DNA of 32,280 nt from Deltaproteobacteria bacterium (GCA_016213065.1 JACRBV010000025.1:1-32280); one strand, 5' to 3'. Counted from the first letter of the stretch, positions 22,793 through 30,999 are shown. The notes: generated by a model not told the origin, from the sequence alone. Translations and numbers: made by a program.

Positions 22793-23581
22793 ATGAAACA
22801 CGTTCTTGTTATTGCAGGGTCTGATCCTTCCGGTGGCGCGGGTGTGCAGGCCGATTTGACCACCCTCAAAGATTTCGGCGTTCCCTCTATTTTTGCTATC
22901 ACTGCATTGACCGCGCAAAATGATCAGCGCGTTTTGCAAATCCATCCAACTCCGGCCGATATTTTAACCCAGCAACTATCGGCGGCCTGTGATGGGCGTT
23001 TCGTTGGTGCCGTCAAGATTGGTATGGTGGCGGAAGGTTCCATTGTCATGGCTCTTGTCTGGTTTTTGAACGCAAGACACTTTCCCAATATTGTCATCGA
23101 CCCGATTTTGCATTCTTCAAGCGGCACACCGCTTTTGGAAAAGAGGGCCTACACTCATTTACGCCAACAACTTCTTCCGCTGGCGACTGTAATTACGCCG
23201 AATCTCGAGGAAGCGGGAACCTTTGCGGGATTGAATATCTATAATGAAGAGACGCAAATCAAGGCGGCCAAGCGGATTTATGATGATGTCAAAATATTGC
23301 GCGCGGGACGTTTCCCTGAAAAACCATTGGCAATTATTGTGAAGGGGGGACATCTGGAAGGAGAAGCGATTGATGTTTTTTACGATGGAAAAGATGTGAA
23401 AGTTTTTCGCGCCGCCAGAATTCCGGGCCCATCTCCCAGAGGAACCGGTTGCCGCTTTTCTTCCGCTATCGCCGCAGGCCTTTCAAAAGGTTCCTCTTTG
23501 CCCGATGCCGTCAAAGCCGCAAAAGACTACCTCACCCAATACATCCAGCAACATATGAAAACTGCATTTGTTCCGCGATAG
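22793..23581 (+). CDS. thiD: Hydroxymethylpyrimidine/phosphomethylpyrimidine kinase
   Basis: The 262-residue PfkB/ribokinase-fold enzyme phosphorylates HMP and HMP-P for thiamine synthesis. Motifs are LVIAGSDPSGGAGVQADLTT, ALTAQNDQRV, DPILHSSSGTPLLE, VITPNLEEAGTFAGL, IIVKGGH, and the anion-hole/catalytic GTGCRFSSAIAAG. Normal THID has GTGCTLSSA, so Arg-Phe here is a mild variation. The ATG at 22793 is chosen because MKHVLVIAGSD is the family start. It lies 54 bp after thiE and probably shares its transcript. Length is normal. Confidence 0.93.
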   Translation: MKHVLVIAGSDPSGGAGVQADLTTLKDFGVPSIFAITALTAQNDQRVLQIHPTPADILTQQLSAACDGRFVGAVKIGMVAEGSIVMALVWFLNARHFPNIVIDPILHSSSGTPLLEKRAYTHLRQQLLPLATVITPNLEEAGTFAGLNIYNEETQIKAAKRIYDDVKILRAGRFPEKPLAIIVKGGHLEGEAIDVFYDGKDVKVFRAARIPGPSPRGTGCRFSSAIAAGLSKGSSLPDAVKAAKDYLTQYIQQHMKTAFVPR

Positions 23582-23609
23582 GAATTGAGACGGCGTTTAG
23601 ATCGAAGAA

Positions 23610-23648
23610 TTGACATAATTCGAAATTGGTATATAATACATACCAATT
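23610..23648 (+). promoter_or_regulatory. Sigma-70 promoter with overlapping palindromic operator, near-leaderless start
   Basis: Perfect TTGACA (23610-23615) and TATAAT (23632-23637) are 16 bp apart. A perfect inverted repeat AATTGGTAT (23624-23632) and ATACCAATT (23640-23648) spans the -10 and ends on the base before the ATG at 23649. Transcription would start about 5 bases before the ATG, so the mRNA would be almost leaderless. A protein binding the palindrome would block the promoter. Confidence 0.82.
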
Positions 23649-24293
23649 ATGAATCAAGTCGATAAACTCAAAACATTATCTCCTTTAAGCTATTTTGATA
23701 AAAACGCCTTTTTGCAGGTGATGGAACTCTCCGAAAACAGTCTCTATGCGGATGTCAAACGGTGGCTGAAGAAAGGCCTGATTGTTCAGCTTAAAAAGGG
23801 TTTTTACGTCACGGGCGCATACTATGAAAAAACAGCAAGTGTGGAGGCTTATCCTGAATTTATCGCCAATAAACTTTGCGAGCCTTCCTATCTAAGCACC
23901 GAATATGTGCTTCAGAAGCATGGTGTACTTACGGAGGCCGTCTATGCTTTTACTTCCGTGACGTTGAAAACGAAGAGATCCTTTGCAAACAAGCTGGGGC
24001 GGTTTATTTATCAAAATATCAAGGAAGGGTTATTTGACGGTTATGAAATTCTGGATAAAAACGGTTTTCAGATAAAAATGGCGGTGAAACCCAAGGCCTT
24101 GTTTGATTATCTTTACCTGAAATTATTCAGGACGGTATTTTTTGACGAAAAACTTATCGAATCGTTGAGGTTGAATCTGGATTCCTTTTCCAGAAAGGAT
24201 TTTTCCGAGTTTGCGGGATATTGTGAAAAAACGGAAATCGCAAAGTTTCTGGAACTCCCCAAGCTTTTGAGGAGTCAAGGTGGCAAACGATAG
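23649..24293 (+). CDS. AbiEi-like regulator/antitoxin with N-terminal winged helix
   Basis: The 214-residue protein has a winged-helix-like N-terminus (about residues 10-60: SLYADVKRWLKKGLIVQLKK, GFYVTGAYY), as in AbiEi-family antitoxins and related transcriptional regulators. The C-terminal half (LSTEYVLQKHGV, KLFRTVFFDEKL) fits that group. AbiEi proteins repress their own operon by binding inverted repeats, and a palindrome overlaps the promoter here. The next gene starts inside its 3' end, as in the abiE operon, but it does not look like the AbiEii nucleotidyltransferase. Its start is fixed by the promoter. Confidence 0.7.
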   Translation: MNQVDKLKTLSPLSYFDKNAFLQVMELSENSLYADVKRWLKKGLIVQLKKGFYVTGAYYEKTASVEAYPEFIANKLCEPSYLSTEYVLQKHGVLTEAVYAFTSVTLKTKRSFANKLGRFIYQNIKEGLFDGYEILDKNGFQIKMAVKPKALFDYLYLKLFRTVFFDEKLIESLRLNLDSFSRKDFSEFAGYCEKTEIAKFLELPKLLRSQGGKR

Positions 24294-24525
24294 CCCTTTG
24301 GCTATCGGCAAACGCCGCGACAGCTATTCGGACATGCTTGGGAAAAGGATTTCCGCTGAGGAAGTAAAAAGAGAACTGGACAAAAAGGTGAAAAATCTTG
24401 ACCGGTTTTCGAACGATTATACAGCGGATATTGAACCGCTCGTAAAGAATCCGGAGTCAGTGAAACTCTATATCCATAATTATGCGGAAGAATACCGCCG
24501 CAACCCTCTTGAAACGCCGGTTTAA
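24280..24525 (+). CDS. Small protein of unknown function, operonic with the AbiEi-like gene
   Basis: The 81-residue, highly charged, mostly helical protein contains RISAEEVKRELDKKVKNLDR and SVKLYIHNYAEEYRR. It begins at GTG 24280, overlapping the upstream gene by 14 bases and preceded by AGGAG in TTGAGGAGTC (24268-24277). I do not recognise it: there is no nucleotidyltransferase motif, so it is not AbiEii. By position it could be a toxin, a toxin remnant or an accessory factor. Its stop overlaps the end of the minus-strand aminotransferase. Confidence 0.6.
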   Translation: MANDSPLAIGKRRDSYSDMLGKRISAEEVKRELDKKVKNLDRFSNDYTADIEPLVKNPESVKLYIHNYAEEYRRNPLETPV

Positions 24526-25331
24526 ATTTTCTTCAGATATTCTTTTCTTAGTTGTCTGGCGAGAGATGTTGGTGTCGCTTCTTTTCTCCACACCCCCAGC
24601 ACTTCATAAACTGGCATGACTTCGCTGGTGGAACCGGTCAGGAAAATTTCCTCTGCGTTTTGAATCATTTCGGTGGTGATGTGATCTTCTTTGTGCGGAA
24701 TTTTTTGCTCCTTCAAAATTTCCAAAACCATTTCGCGTGTGATGCCCGGCAAAAGTCCGTCTGACAAGGGTGCGGTGACTACTTCACCTTCTGATACAAT
24801 AAAAAAATTCGTCCGGTTTCCTTCAACCCAATATCCTTTTTCATTTCTAAGAATTGTTTCATAGACACCGTCCTTTGCAGCCTGAGTTCTGGCCAGCATT
24901 TTGGTGATGTAACTTGTTGATTTGATGCCGGCGGTAGCGATGGGATCATTTGTGAAAGTGATGAGAAGTTCCACTTTGACTCCGGTTTCAAAAAATTTCG
25001 GATTGATTGTGATGGGACTTGCAAAAATGGTGATATTGGAAGAAGCGCCAACCGTGCTCACCGTAATGCGGATCGCCGCTTCACTTAAGCCGTTGGCTTT
25101 GATGACATCCATCAATCCCTTCGCAAATTCTTTTTCTGAAAAGGGTAGGGGAATATTTAATTTTTCGCAATTAGATCGAAGACGAAAATAATGTCTCTCC
25201 ATAAACGCCGGTTTCCCCGCATAAGTTTTAAGCGTTTCAAAAACTCCTTCGCCATAAAGATAAGCCCGATCAAAAAGAGAAATGCGAGCCTCATTTTCCT
25301 CCACCAATTGTCCATTGATCCAAACTTGCAT
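24522..25331 (-). CDS. Class IV PLP aminotransferase, probable aminodeoxychorismate lyase (PabC-like)
   Basis: The 269-residue fold-type IV protein carries FDRAYLYGEGVFETLKTY, the PLP Lys137 in TAGIKSTSY, WVEGNRTNFFIV, GLLPGITREMVLE and ITTEMIQNAEEIFLTGSTSE. This family covers branched-chain and D-amino acid transaminases and 4-amino-4-deoxychorismate lyase. A pabB gene lies about 3.7 kb further on, on the same strand, which favours the lyase in folate synthesis. Sequence alone does not separate these activities. Length matches PabC. No strong Shine-Dalgarno is seen before its ATG. Confidence 0.8.
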   Translation of the reverse strand: MQVWINGQLVEENEARISLFDRAYLYGEGVFETLKTYAGKPAFMERHYFRLRSNCEKLNIPLPFSEKEFAKGLMDVIKANGLSEAAIRITVSTVGASSNITIFASPITINPKFFETGVKVELLITFTNDPIATAGIKSTSYITKMLARTQAAKDGVYETILRNEKGYWVEGNRTNFFIVSEGEVVTAPLSDGLLPGITREMVLEILKEQKIPHKEDHITTEMIQNAEEIFLTGSTSEVMPVYEVLGVWRKEATPTSLARQLRKEYLKKI

Positions 25332-25431
25332 ACATCACAATTAACCACTTCCCCCCGCATAAGCAATCAAGATTTTCTCTCCGCCTCTAATTGCGCTGAC
25401 GCAAGTGCGTGCGTGTTTAAGGGGACGTGGG

Positions 25432-25637
25432 TTGTTTTTGCGGGGAGGAGGCGTTTCTGTTTCTGCGCCTTCCCTCCGGCTTCTCCTCCCGAAATTTTGG
25501 CAGATTCCGAGAATGAATTTAGAAGATTTCCTTCGTCATCTTCTAAATTCAGGAATCTGTCAAAATTTCACTCGTCGTACGCCTCCGGTCAAAACGGCGC
25601 TTTACGAAACAGAAACGCCTCCTCCCCGCAAAAACAA
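25432..25637. repeat. 206-nt giant hairpin (two nested stems)
   Basis: A perfect 32-bp inverted repeat (25432-25463 with 25606-25637; left arm starts TTGTTTTTGCGGGGAGGAGG) encloses a second long stem. That stem pairs GAAATTTTGGCAGATTCC (25491-25508) and GAATTTAGAAGA (25515-25526) with 25539-25569, around a 12-nt loop (25527-25538). The region has no gene. The small open frames drawn through it differ on each strand and resemble nothing. It could be a foldback element or a structured RNA. Confidence 0.85.
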
Positions 25638-25649
25638 TCACATAGGGGT

Positions 25650-25869
25650 CAAAGGGGTGGGCGCAAGTAGTTCTTGGGGTTTATCTATTTGACTCCGCAA
25701 AGTCTAACGACTTTGCTGCGCGGACTGGCAAAGCCAGCCTTTGCTGGCGATAGGCGGATTTGTCAAGACCCAGCTTTGCTGGGTTGCGAAGCAAACTCGA
25801 AGAGTTTGCGGAGTATAACCGACCCGTCGGGAACCGCGGCCCCAAGAACTGCTGGCGCTCACCCCTTTG
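25650..25869. repeat. 220-nt second giant hairpin with four small TTTGC hairpins inside
   Basis: Arms 25650-25679 and 25840-25869 are complementary at 27 of 30 positions (left arm starts CAAAGGGGTGGGCGC). Inside, ACTCCGCAAA (25692-25701) pairs with TTTGCGGAGT (25805-25814). Small perfect hairpins occur at GCAAAGTC-TAAC-GACTTTGC (25697-25716), GCCAGC-CTTT-GCTGGC, ACCCAGC-TTT-GCTGGGT (25768-25784) and GCAAACTC-GAA-GAGTTTGC (25791-25809). Together with the previous hairpin it fills the 25332-25942 gene-less stretch. Confidence 0.85.
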
Positions 25870-25942
25870 CATATGGGGCGGAGGAGGTTTTGCGTTGACA
25901 CTCCTGACTGGCTTTGGTCTATGGGGCTTGGATTTCCCGTGT

Positions 25943-27616
25943 ATGTTAAAGTTCTTTTTTCCCATCTTTGCGGCTCTTCTTTTTTTGTCGTCGTGTGGAT
26001 ACACCACTTCTATTTCTGATGCGGGGAATTCTTCTACGCCTATTCAAAATATTTCACCGCCTGCCCCTTCTGTCTTGGATGCTTCATCGTCTCCCGCTTT
26101 GAGTGTGGTTTCTGTAAGCATCGCGAAGAATTCCCCCCTGATTGTGGAAGCGAATCATTCGGTACAACTTGGACTTGATGTGCTTTTGTCCGATGAAAGA
26201 AAAATTAATAATGCTTATCGTGGAACGGATGATTTTCCCGATTCTATTTTATGGTTTTCACAAAATAGTTCGGTGACAATGATTTCTCAATCGGGAACGT
26301 TGCAGGCTTTGACAACCGGTCAGACAACGATCCGCGCTTCTATGTTAAATCAGTCCGCTTTTCTCGATGTGATTGTTGTGCCGGAAATTATTTCGTTGAC
26401 CCAACTGATTTTTCATCAAAATGCGATCAATGTAGTTGGTCCCAACAATTTTCAAACTACTTTGGATGCCGTTTTTTCAAATGGTTCTCTTGTGACAAAT
26501 TCTTTTCCCGATTCACTTCGTTCTTCTCTCCTGTGTGATCTCCATTTTTCCTCTTCGAATGCAAACGTCGCTGTAGTGACGCAGTCTGGACTTGTCACGC
26601 CCTTGAATAATGGTTCCGCGCAAATCGGTGTGCAGTGCGGTCTTGTCAGTCATTTTATTTCCGTGAATATTTCCGGAATTTCTCCGCCGCAAATTGTGCC
26701 CGCTCCCGAAGTGCTTCAGTCCATTACCTTTATTTCGGATGCTTCTCCGTGGCTGGTGGGGGAGACCAAAACTCTTTCGTGCGATTTGCAATTTGATTCC
26801 GGTTTGGTTCACGCGGTTTCAAATGATTTTATAACACCTCTGGGAAATCGGGGGATATTGAGTTGGAGCAGTTCCGATGCGTCGCTTGTTTCTATTCAGC
26901 AGGGCATTGCTACTTTAAGAGGTTATGGAAGTGTGACCCTCACCGCTTCGTTTCAGGGACTTTCTTCCCCTCTTCAAAAATTTATTAAAATGCAAAGAAC
27001 AACTCCCAATCCGTCGTCCGAGGCGTTTGTCGGTTCGGATGATGTGGCGACAATCACGTATGGAATCAACTCCGGTTATGGGGCTAATCTTTTTCCAAAC
27101 ATTATTTATGGGCCTCCACGTATAAATGGAACCAACGTTGTTTCTTTGGGAGGTGGCGGAAAAATTCTTATTGAGTTCAGAGGATATCGTCCTGTGGATG
27201 GTCCGGGTTCCGATTTCACTATTTTCGAAAATCCGATTTTTGATTCTTCTTATTATGGTCTCTTCGCAGAGCGCGCCCAAGTTTCTGTGAGTCAGGATGG
27301 AGTTCATTTTTATACTTATCCTTGCAATGCTTTTGATTCCCAGCATATTTATGCCGGTTGCGCTGGAACGCATGTTGTGAATGCCACAGCCAATCCGTTG
27401 GACCCAAATGTTTCCGGCGGCGATTCTTATGATTTGGAAGAAACGGGTTTTAGTTCGGTTCGTTTTATAAAAATTCAGGATAGGAATACATGTGTGCCGG
27501 GAGATCCAACTTACACGACAAGCGCTACAGACGGTTCCCCGCTTTGCACCACCAGTGGAGAACAGGGTTTTGATTTGGACGCGATTTCAATTATTAACGG
27601 AAACAGTGAATACTGA
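25943..27616 (+). CDS. Surface lipoprotein with Big2-like Ig domains
   Basis: The 557-residue protein starts MLKFFFPIFAALLFLSSC, a lipoprotein signal with lipobox LSSC. Three bacterial Ig-like (Big2) segments follow, marked by SGTLQALTTGQTTIRAS, SGLVTPLNNGSAQIGV and SIQQGIATLRGYGSVTL. The C-terminal 200 residues (PGSDFTIFENPIF, VSVSQDGVHFYTYPCN, CAGTHVV, SGGDSYDLEETGFSSVRFIK) match a cell-surface domain seen in deltaproteobacterial and other surface proteins. An adhesion-type role is inferred. A TTG at 25895, 7 bases after GGAGGAGG, is an alternative start adding 16 residues. The same spot also reads TTGACA, a possible -35. Confidence 0.8.
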   Translation: MLKFFFPIFAALLFLSSCGYTTSISDAGNSSTPIQNISPPAPSVLDASSSPALSVVSVSIAKNSPLIVEANHSVQLGLDVLLSDERKINNAYRGTDDFPDSILWFSQNSSVTMISQSGTLQALTTGQTTIRASMLNQSAFLDVIVVPEIISLTQLIFHQNAINVVGPNNFQTTLDAVFSNGSLVTNSFPDSLRSSLLCDLHFSSSNANVAVVTQSGLVTPLNNGSAQIGVQCGLVSHFISVNISGISPPQIVPAPEVLQSITFISDASPWLVGETKTLSCDLQFDSGLVHAVSNDFITPLGNRGILSWSSSDASLVSIQQGIATLRGYGSVTLTASFQGLSSPLQKFIKMQRTTPNPSSEAFVGSDDVATITYGINSGYGANLFPNIIYGPPRINGTNVVSLGGGGKILIEFRGYRPVDGPGSDFTIFENPIFDSSYYGLFAERAQVSVSQDGVHFYTYPCNAFDSQHIYAGCAGTHVVNATANPLDPNVSGGDSYDLEETGFSSVRFIKIQDRNTCVPGDPTYTTSATDGSPLCTTSGEQGFDLDAISIINGNSEY

Positions 27617-27703
27617 CTATGGACCATAGACCATAGACTAAAAACTTAATTAGGAAAGAAACTGGTCCATAGTCCATAGTCCATGGTCCATAGTCCATAG
27701 TCC
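27615..27703. repeat. Family-1 heptamer array, inverted pair (between two surface-protein genes)
   Basis: Direct units from GACTATGGACCATAGACCAT (27615-27640) begin at the lipoprotein stop codon. After a 23-bp linker, inverted units from GGTCCATAGTCCATAGTCCA (27664-27703) run up to the AAGGAGG ribosome site of the next gene. Confidence 0.92.
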
Positions 27704-27720
27704 TTTCCAAGGAGGAGTTT

Positions 27721-28929
27721 ATGACAAGAATTGTTTTAGCCGCAGGTTGTGCCGCAGATCCGGTAACACCCAGAGAACCCCAACCCCATGAAGTGTTGCA
27801 AGACAAGGGATTCCCCGCATTGAAAAAAGTTTTCGAAGCGTATGTTGATGGAGATGTTCAAACATTAATTCCGGGTCAGGATGGCGAAACCCTTTTTGTG
27901 GTCCGGTCTCGTACCACGGACCAAGGTAATAATGAGTCAAACTATACGACCGATTTGGTTGGAGTTCCTATCAACAGAAATCCGTCGCCATCAACAGCGG
28001 AACCCGATTTTCCTTTCAGCCTTTCTCTTTCCGATGATTCGAAGCGTTTTTATTCTTGGGGAGCGGTGGGGCCCTACATCGGTGTTATGTACACCGGGAG
28101 TAACGGACTGCATGGCGGCGTTTCTTTTATCGATCCCAAAAAAGGAAGTAATCAAGTTCCTCTCGACTGTCCCATTCTGGATGCGGACACATCAACTCCC
28201 ACTGCTATTTTGGCGGGGGCGCAAATCTATTATGTTTTGGGAAAAAATGATCTGACGCACTCCACTGCGGGTGCACTTGGAAAATTTGATAGTAGCAAAT
28301 TAACCAACTGCCAATTTGATGTTTTAAAAAGACTCCCTCTTGCAAACCCCGCGGCACTTGCTTTTGCGGGCGGTTATTTGCTGATTGGAGATGCCGGAAA
28401 TCCTTGGGCACCTCAAAGTTTGGGAAATGGACGTTTGCTTTATTTGGATCCGGCAAATTATCAGATCAAAAGTGATGTAAGAAATATTCCGGACGGTTTT
28501 GCACTGAATGGTCCCGCTCCAGTGAGTGGGGATGGAACTGTTTTATTCACGGGCAATTCGGCGGAAGGTAACTCTTTGACATTGGCGGGTGCGCAATCTG
28601 ACGTGAAACGCGTTCGCATTGCCAAAGTCACCAATCAATATGTTTCCGGAGGCACTTTTGTGGGTTCCAGCCGTTTTGTTATTTATAATGCACAAAATGT
28701 GATGACTGATGACACAACCCAACAGAGACAAAAAGTAACGGAATCCTATGTTGCCAATACGCAAACGGGAGAACCCGTTCTTTTGCAAAGAGCCGCTTCA
28801 TTCTACGCCGTTCCGTTTGTTCAAGTTGGGGCTCACACGTATTGCCAAGGCGCTGTTGGCGCCGCATTAGATGAAACAGGTGGTGATCGGACACTGGTTA
28901 CTTGTTGGGAAGAAATTTCAGATAAGTGA
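27721..28929 (+). CDS. Probable surface/periplasmic protein of unknown function
   Basis: The 402-residue protein has a strong AAGGAGG 5 bases before ATG. It begins MTRIVLAAGC, which looks like a lipobox (LAAGC) but leaves only 9 residues before Cys, too short for a normal lipoprotein signal. All upstream codons in frame lead to stops in the heptamer array. The body is Gly/Asn-rich with repeated beta-like segments (e.g. LLIGDAGNPWAPQSLGNGRL, RLLYLDPANYQIKSD) that suggest a beta-propeller-type fold. I do not recognise the family. Pairing with the upstream lipoprotein suggests a joint cell-surface role. Confidence 0.7.
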   Translation: MTRIVLAAGCAADPVTPREPQPHEVLQDKGFPALKKVFEAYVDGDVQTLIPGQDGETLFVVRSRTTDQGNNESNYTTDLVGVPINRNPSPSTAEPDFPFSLSLSDDSKRFYSWGAVGPYIGVMYTGSNGLHGGVSFIDPKKGSNQVPLDCPILDADTSTPTAILAGAQIYYVLGKNDLTHSTAGALGKFDSSKLTNCQFDVLKRLPLANPAALAFAGGYLLIGDAGNPWAPQSLGNGRLLYLDPANYQIKSDVRNIPDGFALNGPAPVSGDGTVLFTGNSAEGNSLTLAGAQSDVKRVRIAKVTNQYVSGGTFVGSSRFVIYNAQNVMTDDTTQQRQKVTESYVANTQTGEPVLLQRAASFYAVPFVQVGAHTYCQGAVGAALDETGGDRTLVTCWEEISDK

Positions 28930-28959
28930 GAAGCGAGCAGAGCGAGCGAGAGGGGGAGG

Positions 28960-28982
28960 CTCCAACGGCTTTGCCGTTGGAG
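28960..28982. repeat. Strong stem-loop between converging genes
   Basis: CTCCAACGGC-TTT-GCCGTTGGAG is a perfect 10-bp stem in the 69-bp gap between the converging surface-protein and pabB genes. A weaker GGGGC/GCCCC stem follows. There is no T-run on either side, so it is at best a non-canonical bidirectional terminator. Confidence 0.6.
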
Positions 28983-28998
28983 GGGGCGACGTGAGCCC

Positions 28999-30414
28999 CT
29001 ATGATAGAGATTGAAGGATACCGCCTGCTTTGGCGAGGGTCTCTTCATATTCCTGCAGGGGATCAGAATCGATAACAATGCCACCGCCTGCGTGAAAGTA
29101 GGCGGTGGCATCTTTCAGAATGAGCGTGCGTATCGCGATGTTGAAGTGGGCCGTGTTTGCAGGACCAATATATCCGATCGATCCGGTATAGATTCCCCGC
29201 TTCACGGGTTCCAGTTCTTCAATAATTTGCATCGAGCGAATTTTTGGTGCGCCCGTGATGGAACCTCCGGGCGAACAAGCGGCGAGGCAATCAATAATAT
29301 TCAAATCTTCCCGTTTTTTTCCGGTGATCGTGGATAAAAGATGATGCACTTGCGCAAAACTTTCCACAGCGCGAAGTTGCGGCACCTCCACCGTTCCCGG
29401 TTTGCAAATTTTTCCGAAATCGTTTCGTTCCAGATCAGTAATCATCAGCAGTTCCGCTTTATCTTTGTGACTCTCTTCCAGTTCTGTGCGGAGTCGGCGG
29501 TCTTCGTCGGGCGTTGCACCGCGTTTTCTGGTGCCTTTGATTGGGCGCGTAAGAAGAGTTCCATCTTCTTTGGCGTGCAGAAAACATTCGGGAGAAGAAG
29601 AGAGAATCTGGAAGAGACCCGTGTTGATGTAGGCGGCATAAGGTGCCGGCGAGGCGTTCCTTAATTTTAAATATTGCTCCCACGGTGAGAGACTAACCGA
29701 AGCCATAAAGCGCTGGGAGAGATTGACCTGATAACAATCTCCGGCTTTCAAATAATTCAACACCTTTTCCACCGCGTGCAAATAATTTTCTACACTCTTG
29801 CTGTCATTACCGCGGAGCTTGTCCCTGTAGGTAGTAGGCAGGGAGCGGGAATCCAGTGGATCCCTGCCTTCGCAGGGATGACAATTTTCGGATATGTCCT
29901 CTTTTATTTTCCGATTGCGAATAATTTGTTCTGCCAATCTTTCCGCTTTTTCTTGTGACTCCAATGATGCAATCCACGCCGTTTTCTCCAGATGATCGTA
30001 ACCTACCACCGTGTCGTAAAATCCAAACCAACTATCGGGAAGCGAAAGATATTCTTTGCCGGAGGCGGTATCGATATTTTCAAGAGAGGCTCCCCATTCA
30101 TAACCCAGAAAACCAACGAGTCCGCCGCAAAACGGAAAGTAGGGATCAAACGGAAGATTTAAAATTTTTTCCTGATACCACTCCTGAAGCGCGCTGACGG
30201 GAGAGGTAATAGTGGTATGCCCTTCCCGCGTGATAAACCCTCCGCTGGATTCAAACTGTGTTTGCGGGTTGAAACCCCAAAAAGAAAATCGCCCTTGCTT
30301 GTGGTGAATCAGTGAAGAATCGAGAAAAAAACTGCCGGAGGTTCCTGCACAAGGAGCGAAATCATTTGCCGCGTCACTGTAAGGAATATCTACCGTGAAG
30401 GGTGGGGGGGACAT
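28999..30414 (-). CDS. pabB: Aminodeoxychorismate synthase component I
   Basis: The 471-residue chorismate-binding enzyme aminates chorismate to ADC in folate synthesis. The PIKGT motif, with the Lys that marks PabB (anthranilate synthases have PIAGT), is present. So are ELLMITDLERNDFGKICKPG, FAQVHHLLSTITG, CSPGGSITGAPKIRSMQIIE and FHAGGGIVIDSDP. Around CHPCEGRDPLDSRSLPTTYR the frame runs through an 83-bp palindromic repeat that inserts about 27 residues between the N- and C-terminal parts. ATG 30414 is preferred over TTG 30447. A glutaminase partner (pabA) is not seen in the window. Confidence 0.9.
   Translation of the reverse strand: MSPPPFTVDIPYSDAANDFAPCAGTSGSFFLDSSLIHHKQGRFSFWGFNPQTQFESSGGFITREGHTTITSPVSALQEWYQEKILNLPFDPYFPFCGGLVGFLGYEWGASLENIDTASGKEYLSLPDSWFGFYDTVVGYDHLEKTAWIASLESQEKAERLAEQIIRNRKIKEDISENCHPCEGRDPLDSRSLPTTYRDKLRGNDSKSVENYLHAVEKVLNYLKAGDCYQVNLSQRFMASVSLSPWEQYLKLRNASPAPYAAYINTGLFQILSSSPECFLHAKEDGTLLTRPIKGTRKRGATPDEDRRLRTELEESHKDKAELLMITDLERNDFGKICKPGTVEVPQLRAVESFAQVHHLLSTITGKKREDLNIIDCLAACSPGGSITGAPKIRSMQIIEELEPVKRGIYTGSIGYIGPANTAHFNIAIRTLILKDATAYFHAGGGIVIDSDPLQEYEETLAKAGGILQSLS
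29802..29884. repeat. Palindromic dispersed element inserted in frame into pabB
   Basis: The element starts GTCATTACCGCGGAGC and ends CGCAGGGATGACA, so its ends are inverted (GTCAT/ATGAC), and it contains GGATCC- and GGGATCC-type pairing. The sequence resembles widely dispersed intergenic repeats (TCATCCCTGCGAAGGCAGGG type). Read on the minus strand it stays open and adds a peptide to PabB, like Rickettsia palindromic elements. Confidence 0.85.
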
Positions 30415-30513
30415 CTGGACAAGCCTTAAAATGGATTGAGGCTCCAAGTCAAGTTTTTGGTTGTTTCGGCAGTCAACCCATGCCAGAAAGTAGCGGCACC
30501 ATTCTGGTCATTT

Positions 30514-30999
30514 ATGCGTGAACACGAACATTATATGGAGGAGGCACTCAAGGAGGCTTTGTCCGCGGCTTCCATGGGAGAAGTGCCGATCGGCGCCGTG
30601 GCGGTGATGGAGGGTGAGGTGATAGCCCGCGTTCACAATATGCGCGAGACAACCCAAGACCCGCTGGGTCATGCCGAGATACTGTTGCTTAAAAAATTGA
30701 TCGGTTCTCAGGTAAGCTGGCGTCTGGAGGGTGTAACGGTTTACGTGACGTGCGAACCGTGTCTCATGTGTATGGGTGCCTTCATTCACGCCCGCATCCC
30801 ACGCGTGGTTTTCGGTTGTATGGAACCCAAAATGGGGGCGTGCGGTTCTCTTTATGATTTCAGCACCGACAAAAGACTGCATCATAAGATTGAAATTTTT
30901 CCTCATGTATTGCATGAAAAGTGCGCCGGCGTGCTAAAGGGATTTTTTAAAAATTTACGCAAAGGTGTTGAAGTTGAGGGCATCTCTAAAAACCTATGA
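30514..30999 (+). CDS. tadA: tRNA-specific adenosine deaminase
   Basis: The 161-residue CDA-fold enzyme converts A34 to inosine in tRNA-Arg(ACG). The zinc and catalytic motifs are HAE (His53, Glu55) and CEPCLMCMGA (Cys83, Cys86), with VPIGAVAV upstream. The ATG at 30514 starts the conserved MREHEHYMEEAL segment; the upstream frame is pabB promoter-region shadow. The last codons (GISKNL and stop) are part of the TIR of a dispersed repeat. It is divergent from pabB. tRNA-Ser lies about 215 bp downstream. Confidence 0.95.
   Translation: MREHEHYMEEALKEALSAASMGEVPIGAVAVMEGEVIARVHNMRETTQDPLGHAEILLLKKLIGSQVSWRLEGVTVYVTCEPCLMCMGAFIHARIPRVVFGCMEPKMGACGSLYDFSTDKRLHHKIEIFPHVLHEKCAGVLKGFFKNLRKGVEVEGISKNL

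Noticed and set aside
25191-25901. Several 60-160 residue open frames in the giant-hairpin region
   Set aside because: Frames on both strands follow the palindromes and have low-complexity or unlikely sequence; no ribosome sites or domains.
28960-28998. Classical Rho-independent terminator between converging genes
   Set aside because: The stem is strong but there is no T-run on either strand, so it is listed only as a stem-loop.
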